Positions 7,324 to 15,667 of a stretch of 32,904 nt of DNA are shown here, piece by piece (within the stretch, counting starts at the first letter, position 1; the number at the start of each line of letters is the position of its first letter). The position numbers and the translations under genes are program-made. The notes beneath the pieces were generated by a model. It saw only the letters and a list, made by a program, of their open reading frames with translations, made no database searches and was not told the DNA's origin. Where the stretch lies: contig JAISXG010000075.1 of NCBI GenBank assembly GCA_031270605.1, forward strand, positions 1 through 32,904. Direction: 5' to 3'. Origin of the DNA: Oscillospiraceae bacterium. GTDB lineage: Bacteria; Bacillota; Clostridia; Oscillospirales; Acutalibacteraceae.

Positions 7324-8079
7324 TTATTCTGATTGCAAAATCGGCACCATACCGCCGTAATCTGTTAACGGATATTCTGAAAGGTTTATCAGTTGCGTGT
7401 TGTGTTTGTTGGCAAACGCGCGGATGCGCGCGCAGTCGATGTGGAATTGTTCATTGCCAAACAAACAGAGCCTGCCGGGCGCTATGAGCCCACCCGCACC
7501 GCCAATAAAACCATAGGGATACCCTTTTAACCGAACATCGCCTTTTTTGATGAGCAATGCGTCAATCCCTGCATTGCGGCAGGCAAAAGCAATGCTTTCA
7601 TCGTCTGTAATCAGGGCATTTTCATTGAGAAGCAAGCAGGAGCATTTCGCATAGCCCTGATTCACGTGCAAAATTTGAAAGCCCGCCTGCTTATAATGGT
7701 TCAGCACTTCCCTGCCGGCATGATTTTTATTGCAGAGAATATTTTTTCCGACAACGCAAATATTCAATGCGATGTCATGCGGGTAATTTTTGTGTAAGGA
7801 TTCCTCTATATATTTTGGCTGAAAGCCGGTTGCCTGCAATGCTCCAAACAGATCGTTTTGTGATTGCTCAAGAAAAATGAGCGTTTCGCCCGCATGATGG
7901 GCCAGCATGTCCGCATGTGAGGCGACGGGCGCCTGAATTCTTTCACAAGGGGTCACGAAATAAACGCCTATATTCAAAGAGAGAAAATTTTGTTTGATTT
8001 CATCAGATATCTGCGGGCTTACGATGCAGGCTGAGACTTTTTTTGAGGGCAGATTCGGGTGTTTTAAAAAGACTGCCAT
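7324..8079 (-). CDS. DUF6873-type GME-fold protein
   Basis: This 251-residue soluble protein resembles a clostridial family placed in the guanidino-group-modifying enzyme (pentein) fold, which includes deiminases and amidinotransferases. Visible features are HADMLAHHAGETLIF near residue 55, YPHDIALNICVVG near 100, a Cys-containing GYAKCSCLLLNENALITDDE near 145, YGFIGGAGGLI near 190 and FHIDC near 213. I cannot confirm a complete catalytic Cys-His-Asp set, so activity is open. Its ATG overlaps the radA stop by one base (TGATG), so the two are translationally coupled. The ribosome site lies within the end of radA. The name is from memory of the family and is less certain than the fold resemblance. 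Confidence 0.65.
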   Translation of the reverse strand: MAVFLKHPNLPSKKVSACIVSPQISDEIKQNFLSLNIGVYFVTPCERIQAPVASHADMLAHHAGETLIFLEQSQNDLFGALQATGFQPKYIEESLHKNYPHDIALNICVVGKNILCNKNHAGREVLNHYKQAGFQILHVNQGYAKCSCLLLNENALITDDESIAFACRNAGIDALLIKKGDVRLKGYPYGFIGGAGGLIAPGRLCLFGNEQFHIDCARIRAFANKHNTQLINLSEYPLTDYGGMVPILQSE

Positions 8080-9452
8080 CAGTCAATCATCGCCTCAAAG
8101 GCATCGCGCACATAGCGCGCCCCCACAATTTCAATCGCTTTTTTCACGCTTGCGGAAAGCGATTTATAATTGTGCTGCGGCACAACGCAGCGTTTGAAGC
8201 CGAGTCGCGCGGCTTCAAGGATGCGCTGCTCGGCAGAGGAAACGGCGCGCAGCTCCCCTGCCAGGCCGATTTCGCCAAACGCAAGCACATCGTCACGCAT
8301 GACGCAATCCTTCAGGCTTGAAATCAACGAGAGCGCCACAGAAAGGTCTGAGGCCGGCTCGTCTATGCGCAGGCCGCCGATGATGTTCACATAGCAGTCC
8401 ATATTGCCGAAAAAATAACCGGCGCGCTTTTCAAGCACGGCAAGCAGCATCGACATTCTGTTGTAGTCAAAGCCCGTCGCCATTCTTCTGGGGTTGCCAA
8501 AGCCGGAGGGGGTCACCAGCCCCTGCACCTCCGCAAGGATCGGGCGCGAGCCCTCCATGACACAGGCGATGCAAGTGCCGGAGGCGTTTGTCGGGCGGCC
8601 TTCGATCAGCATCAGCGAGGGGTTTTCAACCTCACTAAGCCCCCTGTCGCCCATTTGAAACACACCGATTTCATTTGTGGAGCCGAAACGGTTTTTGGTT
8701 GTGCGCAAAATGCGATAGGAATGATTGCGCTCGCCCTCAAAATAGAGCACCGTGTCCACAATATGCTCAAGCACCTTGGGGCCCGCAATGTTGCCGTCCT
8801 TGTTCACATGCCCCACGATGATGATGGGGATGTTGAGCACCTTCGCCGTTCTTGCAAACAAATTGGCAGATTCGCGCACCTGTGTGACGCTGCCGGTTGA
8901 AGACGAAAGCTCGGGGATGTTCGTGGTTTGGATCGAGTCCACAATTACCACGCCGGGTGAAGCGGATTTTATGTATTCGCACAGGTATTGTGTGTCTGTT
9001 TCGCAGAGGATTTTTAAATTTTCGGTTTTTACGCCAAGCCTGCCCGCGCGGAGCTTGAGCTGGTGGGCAGATTCCTCGCCCGAGATATAAAGTACCTCAA
9101 GGCCATTGCCCAGGGTTTCGCAGACCTGCAGCAAAATTGTGGATTTGCCGATGCCCGGGTCGCCGCCCAAAAGCACAACAGAGCCCTTCACAAGCCCGCC
9201 GCCGAGCACGCGGTCAAACTCCTTGCTGCCCGTGCGGTAGCGGTGCTCATAGGACTCTGCGATCGCGTCAAGCGTCATTGCGGCAGTGCCCGCGCCCAGG
9301 GCGGATTGCTGCTGGGTGGATTTAGGCGCAACCGTGCGCAGCTCTTCTTCCATGCTGTTCCACTCTTTGCACTGGGGGCATTGCCCGAACCATTTTGAAG
9401 TTTCGTGGCCGCAGCTTGCGCAAACATAAACGGCCTTTGCCTTTGGGGGCAT
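8079..9452 (-). CDS. radA: DNA repair protein RadA (Sms)
   Basis: RadA is a RecA-like, DnaB-type ATPase that helps process recombination intermediates by branch migration. The 457-residue protein is full length: an N-terminal four-Cys zinc finger (CASCGHETSKWFGQCPQC, residues 11-28), Walker A GGDPGIGKST near residue 96, the RadA-specific KNRFG motif near 252 (RTTKNRFGSTNEIGVF), and a Lon-protease-like C-terminal domain. ATG 9452 follows AAAGGAT by ten bases. It is co-transcribed with the GME-fold gene, which starts on its stop codon. In many Bacillota radA lies next to clpC or disA; here it is not. Confidence 0.97.
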   Translation of the reverse strand: MPPKAKAVYVCASCGHETSKWFGQCPQCKEWNSMEEELRTVAPKSTQQQSALGAGTAAMTLDAIAESYEHRYRTGSKEFDRVLGGGLVKGSVVLLGGDPGIGKSTILLQVCETLGNGLEVLYISGEESAHQLKLRAGRLGVKTENLKILCETDTQYLCEYIKSASPGVVIVDSIQTTNIPELSSSTGSVTQVRESANLFARTAKVLNIPIIIVGHVNKDGNIAGPKVLEHIVDTVLYFEGERNHSYRILRTTKNRFGSTNEIGVFQMGDRGLSEVENPSLMLIEGRPTNASGTCIACVMEGSRPILAEVQGLVTPSGFGNPRRMATGFDYNRMSMLLAVLEKRAGYFFGNMDCYVNIIGGLRIDEPASDLSVALSLISSLKDCVMRDDVLAFGEIGLAGELRAVSSAEQRILEAARLGFKRCVVPQHNYKSLSASVKKAIEIVGARYVRDAFEAMID

Positions 9453-9524
9453 TTTGCCACAATCCTTTCACCGCAAGCACAAAGAAGAAGTCGCCACTGT
9501 TTTGGAAAAAGTGACATCGCCCTT

Positions 9525-9556
9525 TTAAAAAATACCCCTGCTGTTGCGAGCAGGGT
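9525..9556 (-). terminator. Intrinsic terminator after cwlD
   Basis: On the minus strand CCCTGCT (9555-9549) pairs with AGCAGGG (9542-9536) around a six-base loop and is followed by GTATTTTTT. The stem begins at the last base of the cwlD stop codon. Confidence 0.85.
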
Positions 9557-10275
9557 CATTCTTGCGCTTGCTCGTCAGTTTTTATATTCATATAGTTGAG
9601 GATTCCCGCAACGATTGAAAACGCCAAGCGGCGCTGGTAATCCTCTTGCTTCAGGCTTTTTGTGTCGGCGGGGTTTGATAAAAAGCCGCACTCCACCATT
9701 ACCGCGGGCTTTGTTGCATTATATAAAATATAGATGGATGAGCCGCTTTTTTTTGTCAGGCGTGAATTATCGTTTTGCAAAAGGTTGCGCACCGCGCCTT
9801 GAATTTCATCCGCCAAAATCTGGCTCTGCGGGTTGTTCGGCGAAAAAAACACCTGCGTTCCTTTGGACTGGCTCTCAGAAAATTTATTTTGATGGATGCT
9901 CACCAAAACGGCGTTGTCATATCCCTCGAGCAAATCCAGGCGGTTGTGGATGTCACTGACCTTTTTTTGGCGCACGGTTTTTGCCGTGTCGTCGTGAATC
10001 GAGCGGTCATCCGTCCTGGTCATAACGGTTTTTAGGCCGTAGGCCGCAAGCAAATCCCGCACCTTCAATGCAATTTGCAGGTTGATGTCTTTTTCAATTG
10101 TTTTGCCGTCGGTTGAAACAGCGCCGCCGTCTTCACCGCCGTGCCCCGCGTCAATCACGAACACAGGCAGGTCGTCGGCGCCCGCAGACGCGGGAATGGC
10201 GGCAAAGCCGCAGCCGGCCATGGCCGGAAACAGCGACAAAAGAAGCAAAATAAGAACCGTGAGCCTCGATTTCAT
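9556..10275 (-). CDS. cwlD: N-acetylmuramoyl-L-alanine amidase, CwlD-type
   Basis: CwlD cuts the stem peptide from muramic acid during spore cortex synthesis, the first step towards muramic-lactam. The 239-residue protein has an N-terminal export signal (MKSRLTVLILLLLSLFPAMAGC) whose MAGC could be a lipobox. The Amidase_3 domain follows with the zinc ligands His in DAGHGG, Glu in KTIEKDINLQ and His in SIHQNKF, and the catalytic Glu in MVECGFLSN. I start at ATG 10275: AAGGA lies eight bases upstream, whereas the frame opening at 10323 has no site. The CwlD assignment over vegetative amidases rests on single-domain size, absence of wall-binding repeats and the sporulation context. Confidence 0.85.
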   Translation of the reverse strand: MKSRLTVLILLLLSLFPAMAGCGFAAIPASAGADDLPVFVIDAGHGGEDGGAVSTDGKTIEKDINLQIALKVRDLLAAYGLKTVMTRTDDRSIHDDTAKTVRQKKVSDIHNRLDLLEGYDNAVLVSIHQNKFSESQSKGTQVFFSPNNPQSQILADEIQGAVRNLLQNDNSRLTKKSGSSIYILYNATKPAVMVECGFLSNPADTKSLKQEDYQRRLAFSIVAGILNYMNIKTDEQAQE

Positions 10276-10312
10276 ACGCATCTTCCTTTTCAATAAAGTT
10301 CGTCCTAAAGAA

Positions 10313-10339
10313 AATATATGCATGAAACGCGGCTATATG
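10313..10339 (-). promoter_or_regulatory. Possible sigma-E-like promoter of cwlD
   Basis: On the minus strand CATATA (10339-10334), 13 bases, CATATATT (10320-10313) resembles the sigma-E boxes seen before spoIIM, though less closely and with a spacer one base shorter. cwlD is transcribed by sigma-E and sigma-G in B. subtilis. The rest of the gap 10276-10379 shows nothing clear. Confidence 0.35.
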
Positions 10340-10379
10340 TTATTTTTATAAGCGTTACAAGGCAAGCAGAGAGTTACCG

Positions 10380-11045
10380 TTATTTTTTAATCAGGGAGAA
10401 AGAGTGCTTGTGAAAGGTGATCAGGCCCTCTTCCTGCATTTTGCTCAGCGTGCTTGAAAGCGCGCTGCGCTCAACCGAAAGATAATCGGCAAGCTCCTGA
10501 CGGTTGAAAGGGATCTGAAAGTTGTCGGAATGCGCAAGCAACGCCTGCTCAGAGAGGTAAGAAAGCACCTTTTCTCTTGTGGTTTTTTTTGTGATATGCT
10601 CAATTTTGCGTGTGAGCCCCAGATTTTTTGTGGCGAGGATTTTGAGCATGTTGCGAATCAGGCTTGTGTGAAAAACACACGCGGAGGAGCAGGTGGTGAT
10701 GATTTGCCTGTAGTTAATCATCAGAACAGTAGTAGTCGAGAGCGCAATGGCCGAAACCGGAAAAGAATCGGACTCTGCACATGAAATTGCCTCACCGAAC
10801 AGGTCGCCCGACATGACAGACGCCAAAATGCTGCGGTTGCCCCAAAAATCATCCTGCACAATATGTACCCGGCCGTAAAGCACAATGCCCACATATTCCG
10901 GCCGGTCACCCTCACGAAAAATGACTTCATTTTTTTGAAAGGTTTTGGTTCTGGCCTTCAGGCATTTCAATAATGAAACAATATTCGTTTCGCTGATGCC
11001 CTCAAAGAGCGGGCATTCGCAAATAATATCTCTGTAAGTCTTCAT
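10380..11045 (-). CDS. Crp/Fnr-family transcriptional regulator (downstream of GH92)
   Basis: This 221-residue one-component regulator has a cyclic-nucleotide-binding-type beta-roll (about 20-120, with FREGDRPEYVGIVLYGRVHI and the SGDLFGEA turn) and a C-terminal winged helix (about 150-215, NRQELADYLSVERSALSSTLSKMQ). The Cys residues are scattered and do not form the N-terminal cluster of Fe-S FNR. ATG 11045 follows GGGGGTG by a few bases; the frame extended to 11129 runs into the promoter and is rejected. It has its own sigma-A promoter but lies directly after the GH92 gene. The ligand is unknown. Relatives in Clostridia answer to redox, nitrosative or other signals, and nothing here decides between them. 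Confidence 0.87.
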   Translation of the reverse strand: MKTYRDIICECPLFEGISETNIVSLLKCLKARTKTFQKNEVIFREGDRPEYVGIVLYGRVHIVQDDFWGNRSILASVMSGDLFGEAISCAESDSFPVSAIALSTTTVLMINYRQIITTCSSACVFHTSLIRNMLKILATKNLGLTRKIEHITKKTTREKVLSYLSEQALLAHSDNFQIPFNRQELADYLSVERSALSSTLSKMQEEGLITFHKHSFSLIKK

Positions 11046-11105
11046 GACACCCCCGCCCCTTTCCGTCTTAAATCCTAAAACAACCCTGTTTGAAAGCTTT
11101 CTTTG

Positions 11106-11134
11106 ATTATAGTCGAACAACCAGCGCAAGTCAA
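11106..11134 (-). promoter_or_regulatory. Strong sigma-A promoter of the Crp/Fnr regulator
   Basis: On the minus strand TTGACT (11134-11129), a 17-base spacer and a perfect TATAAT (11111-11106). It lies between the GH92 stop and the regulator ATG, giving a leader of about 55 bases. Confidence 0.87.
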
Positions 11135-11168
11135 GAATACCGAAACGAATTCAATAAAAACAAATATT

Positions 11169-13256
11169 TTAGGCTTTTGTGCCGTGTTCATCGTCCCTTT
11201 TTTTTTGCGTGCATGAAAATACAAGCGTTCCGCCCTGCATGATGCGGCTTGCCGGCACCATGCAGTCCGGCAGGGGCTCGCCGTCCAAAATCGCCTGCCG
11301 AACATAAATGCCGCTGCCCTGCCGTTCAATGATCAAATCCTTGCCGCTTGCAAGGTGCATAACGGCGCGCTCAAAACGGGGTACGCCAAGCAGCATGAGA
11401 TCCTGACCGCTCACGGGAAACAGGCCGAGCACATTCCACAAATAACAGCTTGAAAGCCCGCCGCTGTCATTGTTGCCGGGCAGCCCCCCGCGGCCGGCGG
11501 TGAACATATAACGGTTACCCGCGTCAATGACTTCGCAAAGCCGGTCGTGCCTGCCGGCATACGCATAGGCGTAGGGCGCCTCCATGTCCGTTTCATTGTT
11601 AAAGCCTTCAAAACGGGTGGCGGTATCGTCTTCGTGAGTATATCCAAAAAAGCGGTCAAGCAGCGCCGCGAAAGTTTCCCGCCCGCCGCAAAATGCAATG
11701 CGTTCCTGCATGCTGTGCATGGGGCGAAAGGAATAATTCCAGTGGTTGCCTTCATAATAATCACTTTCCGCAAGCAAAAGGCCGGTTTCATTATCGAAAC
11801 ATTTTTTCCAGTTTTGGGCAAATGCGTTCATTTCTGCGGCAAGCGCGGCCTTGCCCATGTTCTCGGCGAACAGAGCGATGCAGCGGCAGGCCTCTGCCAT
11901 GTCAAGCGTGTGCGTCGTTTTTTCACACACGCCCTTTTCCCTGAAATCCGCAAACTCCGCCCTGTGAAACTCTTTGAGCATTGCGCTGAGCAGCTTTTCC
12001 TGGTCATAGCCTGCCGGGTCGCGCAGAAAAGCGTCGATGAGCACAAAAACCGCAAGCATCCTCGCCTGCTTTGCCTCGATGTTGAGGTTTGCGGTCAGGC
12101 AGATTGTATGCGGCAAAATCGAACGGGAGCATACAAAATTCAAAAAGGTTTCCACGATTTTGTGTGAAATTTCGGGATAAAGCGAAAAAATCAGCGGAAG
12201 CTGGGTTTTGTATTGATCCCATAGCGTCACAAAATCGATCACAAACGCGTCACCCTCATAAAAACAGCTTTCACCCGACCAATCGCAGGGCTTGACGAGC
12301 GTATGATAAAAGTTTGAGTAGAAAATTTCTTTTTCTTGCGCGTCCGGTGTTTCGATTTCGATAGCGCCGAGATATTGATTCCAAAGCGCATAATTGCTTT
12401 CGCGGATTTCGTCAAAGCTCCGCAATTCTTCCCGCACCTGACGTTTTGCCGTCGCGAGGTCTTTGGTGCTGATACCCAGCCGAAGCTCGAGGGTGCATTC
12501 CTGCGCGGCAGATGAAAACACAACACCGAAAGGTTCCGGGCAAACATCAAAAACAAGAGCGGTTTCCCGCACTTCTTTATGATTCACCCAAAGAGAAGCA
12601 GCGGCAAGTTCGCCGCTTGCTTCGGCATAAACAAACAACCGCAGGCCTTCCATGCCGATTTCTGCCGCTATGACGTTGTCGGCGAGTGCAAGCTCCGCGA
12701 ACTCAGGCTTGTGGGTCGTTTCGGGCATGGAGGCATCCAGCCCGTTTGCCGAAAGAGTGAGAGCCAACCGGCCTCCAGCTTTTGGAAAAGTGTAGCGGTG
12801 CAGCGCGATTTTTTCTGTCACAACCGTTTCACACGCAATGTCATTTTCTTCGATAAGGGCGCGGTAATATCCCGGCTGCGCGTCTTCACTCGCGATATGA
12901 TTCAGCGCTTCAATGCCCGACAGGCTGCCAAAAAACGGGGTTGTAAGGCAATAGTTCCAATAAAGGCCCAAAGCGCCCGTGCCGCTGTTGTGAATGTGCG
13001 AAAGCCCCTTGATTCTGTTGCCCTCACAAAATTTTGGCACCGGGCCGCCGCAGTTGACGGCATGGTTGCCATAGCCCGAGGAATAGCCCCCGCTGTATGC
13101 GCAGCAGGAGAATTTTCCAAAAGGGACGGCCGCCCCCGGCAGGGTGTTGCCGCTGAGCGCTTTGATAAAATGCCAGGTTGCCGCAATCCCCTGCGGCTCG
13201 GGCAGGTTGACTTCGCCCTGCCCTTGAAAAACATTGACATGGCTGCAATAGTCCAT
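11169..13256 (-). CDS. GH92-family glycoside hydrolase (alpha-mannosidase-like), divergent
   Basis: GH92 enzymes are calcium-dependent exo-alpha-mannosidases. The 695-residue protein has the N-terminal beta-sandwich signature (VNVFQGQGEV...GNTLPGAAVPFGKFS) and, in the helical domain, LWDQYKTQLPLI, EGNHWNYSFRP (the family's acid-bearing segment), FEGFNNETDMEAPYAY and GLPGNNDSGGLSSCYLWNVL. The family usually reads GN[D/E]D in the last motif; here it reads GNND. There is no signal peptide, so the enzyme should be cytoplasmic, unlike Bacteroides GH92. The ATG follows GGAGGAAG. It is divergent from one Crp/Fnr gene and followed by another. The family call is firm; mannosidase activity is an inference. 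Confidence 0.83.
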   Translation of the reverse strand: MDYCSHVNVFQGQGEVNLPEPQGIAATWHFIKALSGNTLPGAAVPFGKFSCCAYSGGYSSGYGNHAVNCGGPVPKFCEGNRIKGLSHIHNSGTGALGLYWNYCLTTPFFGSLSGIEALNHIASEDAQPGYYRALIEENDIACETVVTEKIALHRYTFPKAGGRLALTLSANGLDASMPETTHKPEFAELALADNVIAAEIGMEGLRLFVYAEASGELAAASLWVNHKEVRETALVFDVCPEPFGVVFSSAAQECTLELRLGISTKDLATAKRQVREELRSFDEIRESNYALWNQYLGAIEIETPDAQEKEIFYSNFYHTLVKPCDWSGESCFYEGDAFVIDFVTLWDQYKTQLPLIFSLYPEISHKIVETFLNFVCSRSILPHTICLTANLNIEAKQARMLAVFVLIDAFLRDPAGYDQEKLLSAMLKEFHRAEFADFREKGVCEKTTHTLDMAEACRCIALFAENMGKAALAAEMNAFAQNWKKCFDNETGLLLAESDYYEGNHWNYSFRPMHSMQERIAFCGGRETFAALLDRFFGYTHEDDTATRFEGFNNETDMEAPYAYAYAGRHDRLCEVIDAGNRYMFTAGRGGLPGNNDSGGLSSCYLWNVLGLFPVSGQDLMLLGVPRFERAVMHLASGKDLIIERQGSGIYVRQAILDGEPLPDCMVPASRIMQGGTLVFSCTQKKRDDEHGTKA

Positions 13257-13285
13257 AATCTTCCTCCAGCTGTAAAATTATTAAA

Positions 13286-13314
13286 ATTATACTATCATTT
13301 TGATTGTTGCGCAA
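13286..13314 (-). promoter_or_regulatory. Sigma-A promoter of the GH92 gene
   Basis: On the minus strand TTGCGC (13314-13309), a 17-base spacer and a perfect TATAAT (13291-13286), with a leader of about 25 bases. The weak -35 box fits control by an activator. Confidence 0.75.
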
Positions 13315-13425
13315 GGGCAAATCCGTTGTGCGGCCCGGCTGTTTGCGGCCATTGCGGCATAATCGACAAAAAATGACGCTTATTTTATGAAAACACCCAA
13401 ATCCTATAAAAATATAACATTTTTC

Positions 13426-13509
13426 TTGACGCGGCATTGACAAGATAGTATCATATATCTATTAAAAAAACTCCGTTTTTGATTATTCAACAACATTATG
13501 TAGTATAAT
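13426..13509 (+). promoter_or_regulatory. Overlapping promoters of the divergent Crp/Fnr gene
   Basis: Two sigma-A-type pairs overlap: TTGACG (13426-13431), 17 bases, TATCAT (13449-13454); and TTGACA (13437-13442), 17 bases, TATTAA (13460-13465). A perfect TATAAT also lies at 13504-13509 without a good -35 box. Together with the GH92 promoter they fill the 304-base gap 13257-13560. Confidence 0.6.
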
Positions 13510-13560
13510 TGCTTGTCTCTCAATTCCTGCACTGTATTTTTCGCAAGAAAAGGTGAAGAT

Positions 13561-14232
13561 ATGAATTATGAGGATTTTAAAGCATTTAAAAAAGCGGATA
13601 TCTTTCAAAACATCGACGACGCAAGCTTGAAGCGGCTTGCCGGTTCCCTGACAAAGACCATACGGATTTACAAAAAAAATGCGCTTCTGCTTTCAGAGGA
13701 TGCCAGCCGTGACAGCCTTGGCATTCTGCTTAAGGGGCGCGCCACAGTATATGGCTTTAATGCGGAAAACCGCAAAATTCTGCTGACCCGCCTTTCGCCC
13801 TCCCATGTTTTTGGGCTGACGACCCTGTTTCACGGCAACAACCGTTTTTTGGTTGAGATTACGGCTGCAAGTGAATGCCGCTCTATTTTTCTTTCGCGTG
13901 AGCAGGTTGCCGAAATTTTTTCGTCATGCCCTCAGGTGGCGGTGAATTATGCCTCGCTGCTGACAGCTCGTATTCACCATTTGATTCGCCAGGTTATCGC
14001 ATTGTCCTGCGACGATTTTAAGGAGCGGCTGCACACATTTCTCTCTTTATATCCTTTTGACAAGGGAACAGACCGTGTGGACATCCCGTTTAACCCTCAG
14101 GAGATTGCTCCCCTGCTGAACATCAGCAAACCGTCTTTGATGCGCCTGATCAAGGAGCTTTCTGACGATGAGGTTTTGGAATATAGCAATGACTCCATTC
14201 ATTTATTAAAAGCCGCAAAGGCGTTTCAATAA
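13561..14232 (+). CDS. Crp/Fnr-family transcriptional regulator (divergent from GH92)
   Basis: This 223-residue regulator is built like the one at 10380-11045: an N-terminal beta-roll (about 15-120, LLSEDASRDSLGILLKGRATVYG) and a C-terminal winged helix (about 165-220, NPQEIAPLLNISKPSLMRLIKELS). The two share fold and length but little direct sequence, so they are not a recent duplication. ATG 13561 follows AAAGGTG; the longer frame from 13513 has no ribosome site and overlaps the predicted transcript start. Its position, divergent from the glycosidase, makes that gene a likely target. The ligand is unknown. Confidence 0.85.
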   Translation: MNYEDFKAFKKADIFQNIDDASLKRLAGSLTKTIRIYKKNALLLSEDASRDSLGILLKGRATVYGFNAENRKILLTRLSPSHVFGLTTLFHGNNRFLVEITAASECRSIFLSREQVAEIFSSCPQVAVNYASLLTARIHHLIRQVIALSCDDFKERLHTFLSLYPFDKGTDRVDIPFNPQEIAPLLNISKPSLMRLIKELSDDEVLEYSNDSIHLLKAAKAFQ

Positions 14233-14362
14233 AGCCGTGACTGCAATGCGGCTGTTGGCCGTAAAATCTCTGTAAAGCGAAAAAGCATTACCCTATATTT
14301 TTACGTAAAGCAAGTCACCTTCACGCTTGATTGTGAGATTCCCGAACGGTTCAATCCGGTTT

Positions 14363-14391
14363 TTGATCCAAAATGAGGGTGAAGCTAACAT
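14363..14391 (+). promoter_or_regulatory. Candidate promoter of the Eis-type gene
   Basis: TTGATC (14363-14368), 17 bases, TAACAT (14386-14391). Both boxes are imperfect. A CTTCAC/GTGAAG pair flanks the region, but the spacing is wide and I attach no role to it. Confidence 0.4.
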
Positions 14392-14419
14392 GATATTATT
14401 TTTAGGAGGGGGAAGATAG

Positions 14420-15610
14420 ATGATTATCCGTTATCTGACGCCGGACGACATTTTGCAGTCTATGCAGGTTTCGTCTTCGGCATTCATCTGGAAAATGGAC
14501 GAAAACGATTTGAAGGAGGCGAAGCAAAAACGCAAAGACGGCAAAATTGAACCGATTCTCGGCGCCTTTTGCGACGATGATAAAACATTGATGGCGCAAA
14601 TTGAGGTGCTTGATTTTGAAAACAATTTTTGCGGCACCTACTTAAAGTCAAGCGGCATCGGCGGCGTGGCCACGAAGCCTGAATTTCGCCGCGGCGGCGC
14701 GGTGCGCGCCCTGTTTAACGCCCATTTTGCAGAGGCGAAAGAAAAGGCTTATGTGACCAGCCTGCTCTACCCGTTTTCTTATGACTACTACAGGCTGTTT
14801 GGCTATGAACGCATTTGCCGCTTTGTGGAATGCACGCTTCCATACAAGGCCATTGCGCACGTTGCGCGCAACTGTGACGTGAAGCTGTATGAGGGCGAAG
14901 AAAAAATGAAAGAGCAGCTTTTGGGCGTTTATGACGCCTATGCAAGAAAGCACAACCACATGTTCCGCCGCACTTGTGACGATTATTTTTATAAAAAACC
15001 GTATGAGCAAAACGAATATACCTATTTGTGGTTCAATGCCGCCGGTGAACCGAAGGCTTATGTGAGCTATACCTGCGACCGCCCGGCCTCCGCCGTGCAT
15101 GTAAAAGAGCTTCTGTTCACAGATTATGAATCTCTTTATGGTATGCTGGGCTTTTTGCGTGTGTATGACGGCAATTTTGAAACCCTGCATTTCATGAAGC
15201 TGCCCGAACACTCCCCCGTGTTTGAGCTGATCACCGAACATAAATATTTCCAATCCACATTAAGAAACAGCGGCAGCGTGCGGATTTTTGATTTAAAAAC
15301 ATTGCTTGAAGCAAACAGCTACCCGGAAACAGCGGGGCATTTTTCGCTTTATTACCCCGATGACTGCATGAACAAGGGCTGTATTTTTGAGGTGGAATAT
15401 CAAAGCAAAAAAGCGCAGGTCGCTTTGCGCACAGGCGGCGAATATGACCTTTACCTGGCGCCCGCCCCGGCAGCGCGGCTGACGCTGGGCGGCGAAGGGC
15501 TGACAGAAGAGCGCCTGCAATATATTGGCGGTATTGAAGTAAAAACAACGGCCGCAGACTTTTTAAGGGCTTTCCCGGCGCGGCCTGTGGATTTTTATGA
15601 AGGTTTTTAA
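14420..15610 (+). CDS. Eis-type GNAT N-acetyltransferase
   Basis: This 396-residue protein has the three-part Eis architecture: an N-terminal GNAT domain with the acetyl-CoA loop GIGGVATKPEFRRGGAVRAL near residues 76-95, a second GNAT-like domain in the middle, and a C-terminal SCP2-like sterol-carrier fold (about 285-396, VALRTGGEYDLYLAP). Mycobacterial Eis acetylates aminoglycosides and protein lysines; the clostridial relatives are mostly uncharacterised. The segment VTSLLYPFSYDYYRLFGYE is typical of the family. ATG 14420 follows AGGAGGGGG. It is a single gene closed by a strong terminator. The natural substrate cannot be read from sequence. Confidence 0.85.
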   Translation: MIIRYLTPDDILQSMQVSSSAFIWKMDENDLKEAKQKRKDGKIEPILGAFCDDDKTLMAQIEVLDFENNFCGTYLKSSGIGGVATKPEFRRGGAVRALFNAHFAEAKEKAYVTSLLYPFSYDYYRLFGYERICRFVECTLPYKAIAHVARNCDVKLYEGEEKMKEQLLGVYDAYARKHNHMFRRTCDDYFYKKPYEQNEYTYLWFNAAGEPKAYVSYTCDRPASAVHVKELLFTDYESLYGMLGFLRVYDGNFETLHFMKLPEHSPVFELITEHKYFQSTLRNSGSVRIFDLKTLLEANSYPETAGHFSLYYPDDCMNKGCIFEVEYQSKKAQVALRTGGEYDLYLAPAPAARLTLGGEGLTEERLQYIGGIEVKTTAADFLRAFPARPVDFYEGF

Positions 15611-15612
15611 AA

Positions 15613-15661
15613 AATAAACAAAAAAGCTTGCAGGCATGCCCCGCAAGCTTTTTTGTTTATT
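15613..15661. terminator. Bidirectional intrinsic terminator (Eis-type gene / Dabb gene)
   Basis: Perfect 19-base arms (15613-15631 and 15643-15661) around an 11-base loop, with A-runs in one arm and T-runs in the other. It lies between two convergent genes. Confidence 0.92.
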
Positions 15662-15667
15662 CATGCG

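Noticed and set aside
10380-11045. Crp/Fnr protein as an oxygen-sensing Fe-S FNR
   Set aside because: The Cys residues do not form the spaced N-terminal cluster plus central Cys needed for the Fe-S centre.
11547-13376. Long plus-strand frames opposite the GH92 gene (206 and 265 codons)
   Set aside because: They lie antisense to a complete, well-supported gene, have no ribosome site and show no recognisable domain; GC-rich third positions keep the opposite frame open.
14233-14419. Hairpin AGCCG...CGGCT after the Crp/Fnr gene (14234-14254) as a terminator
   Set aside because: No T-run follows the stem on the plus strand and the loop is large.
14648-15253. 201-codon minus-strand frame opposite the Eis-type gene
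   Set aside because: Antisense to a clear GNAT/SCP2 protein, no ribosome site, no family.
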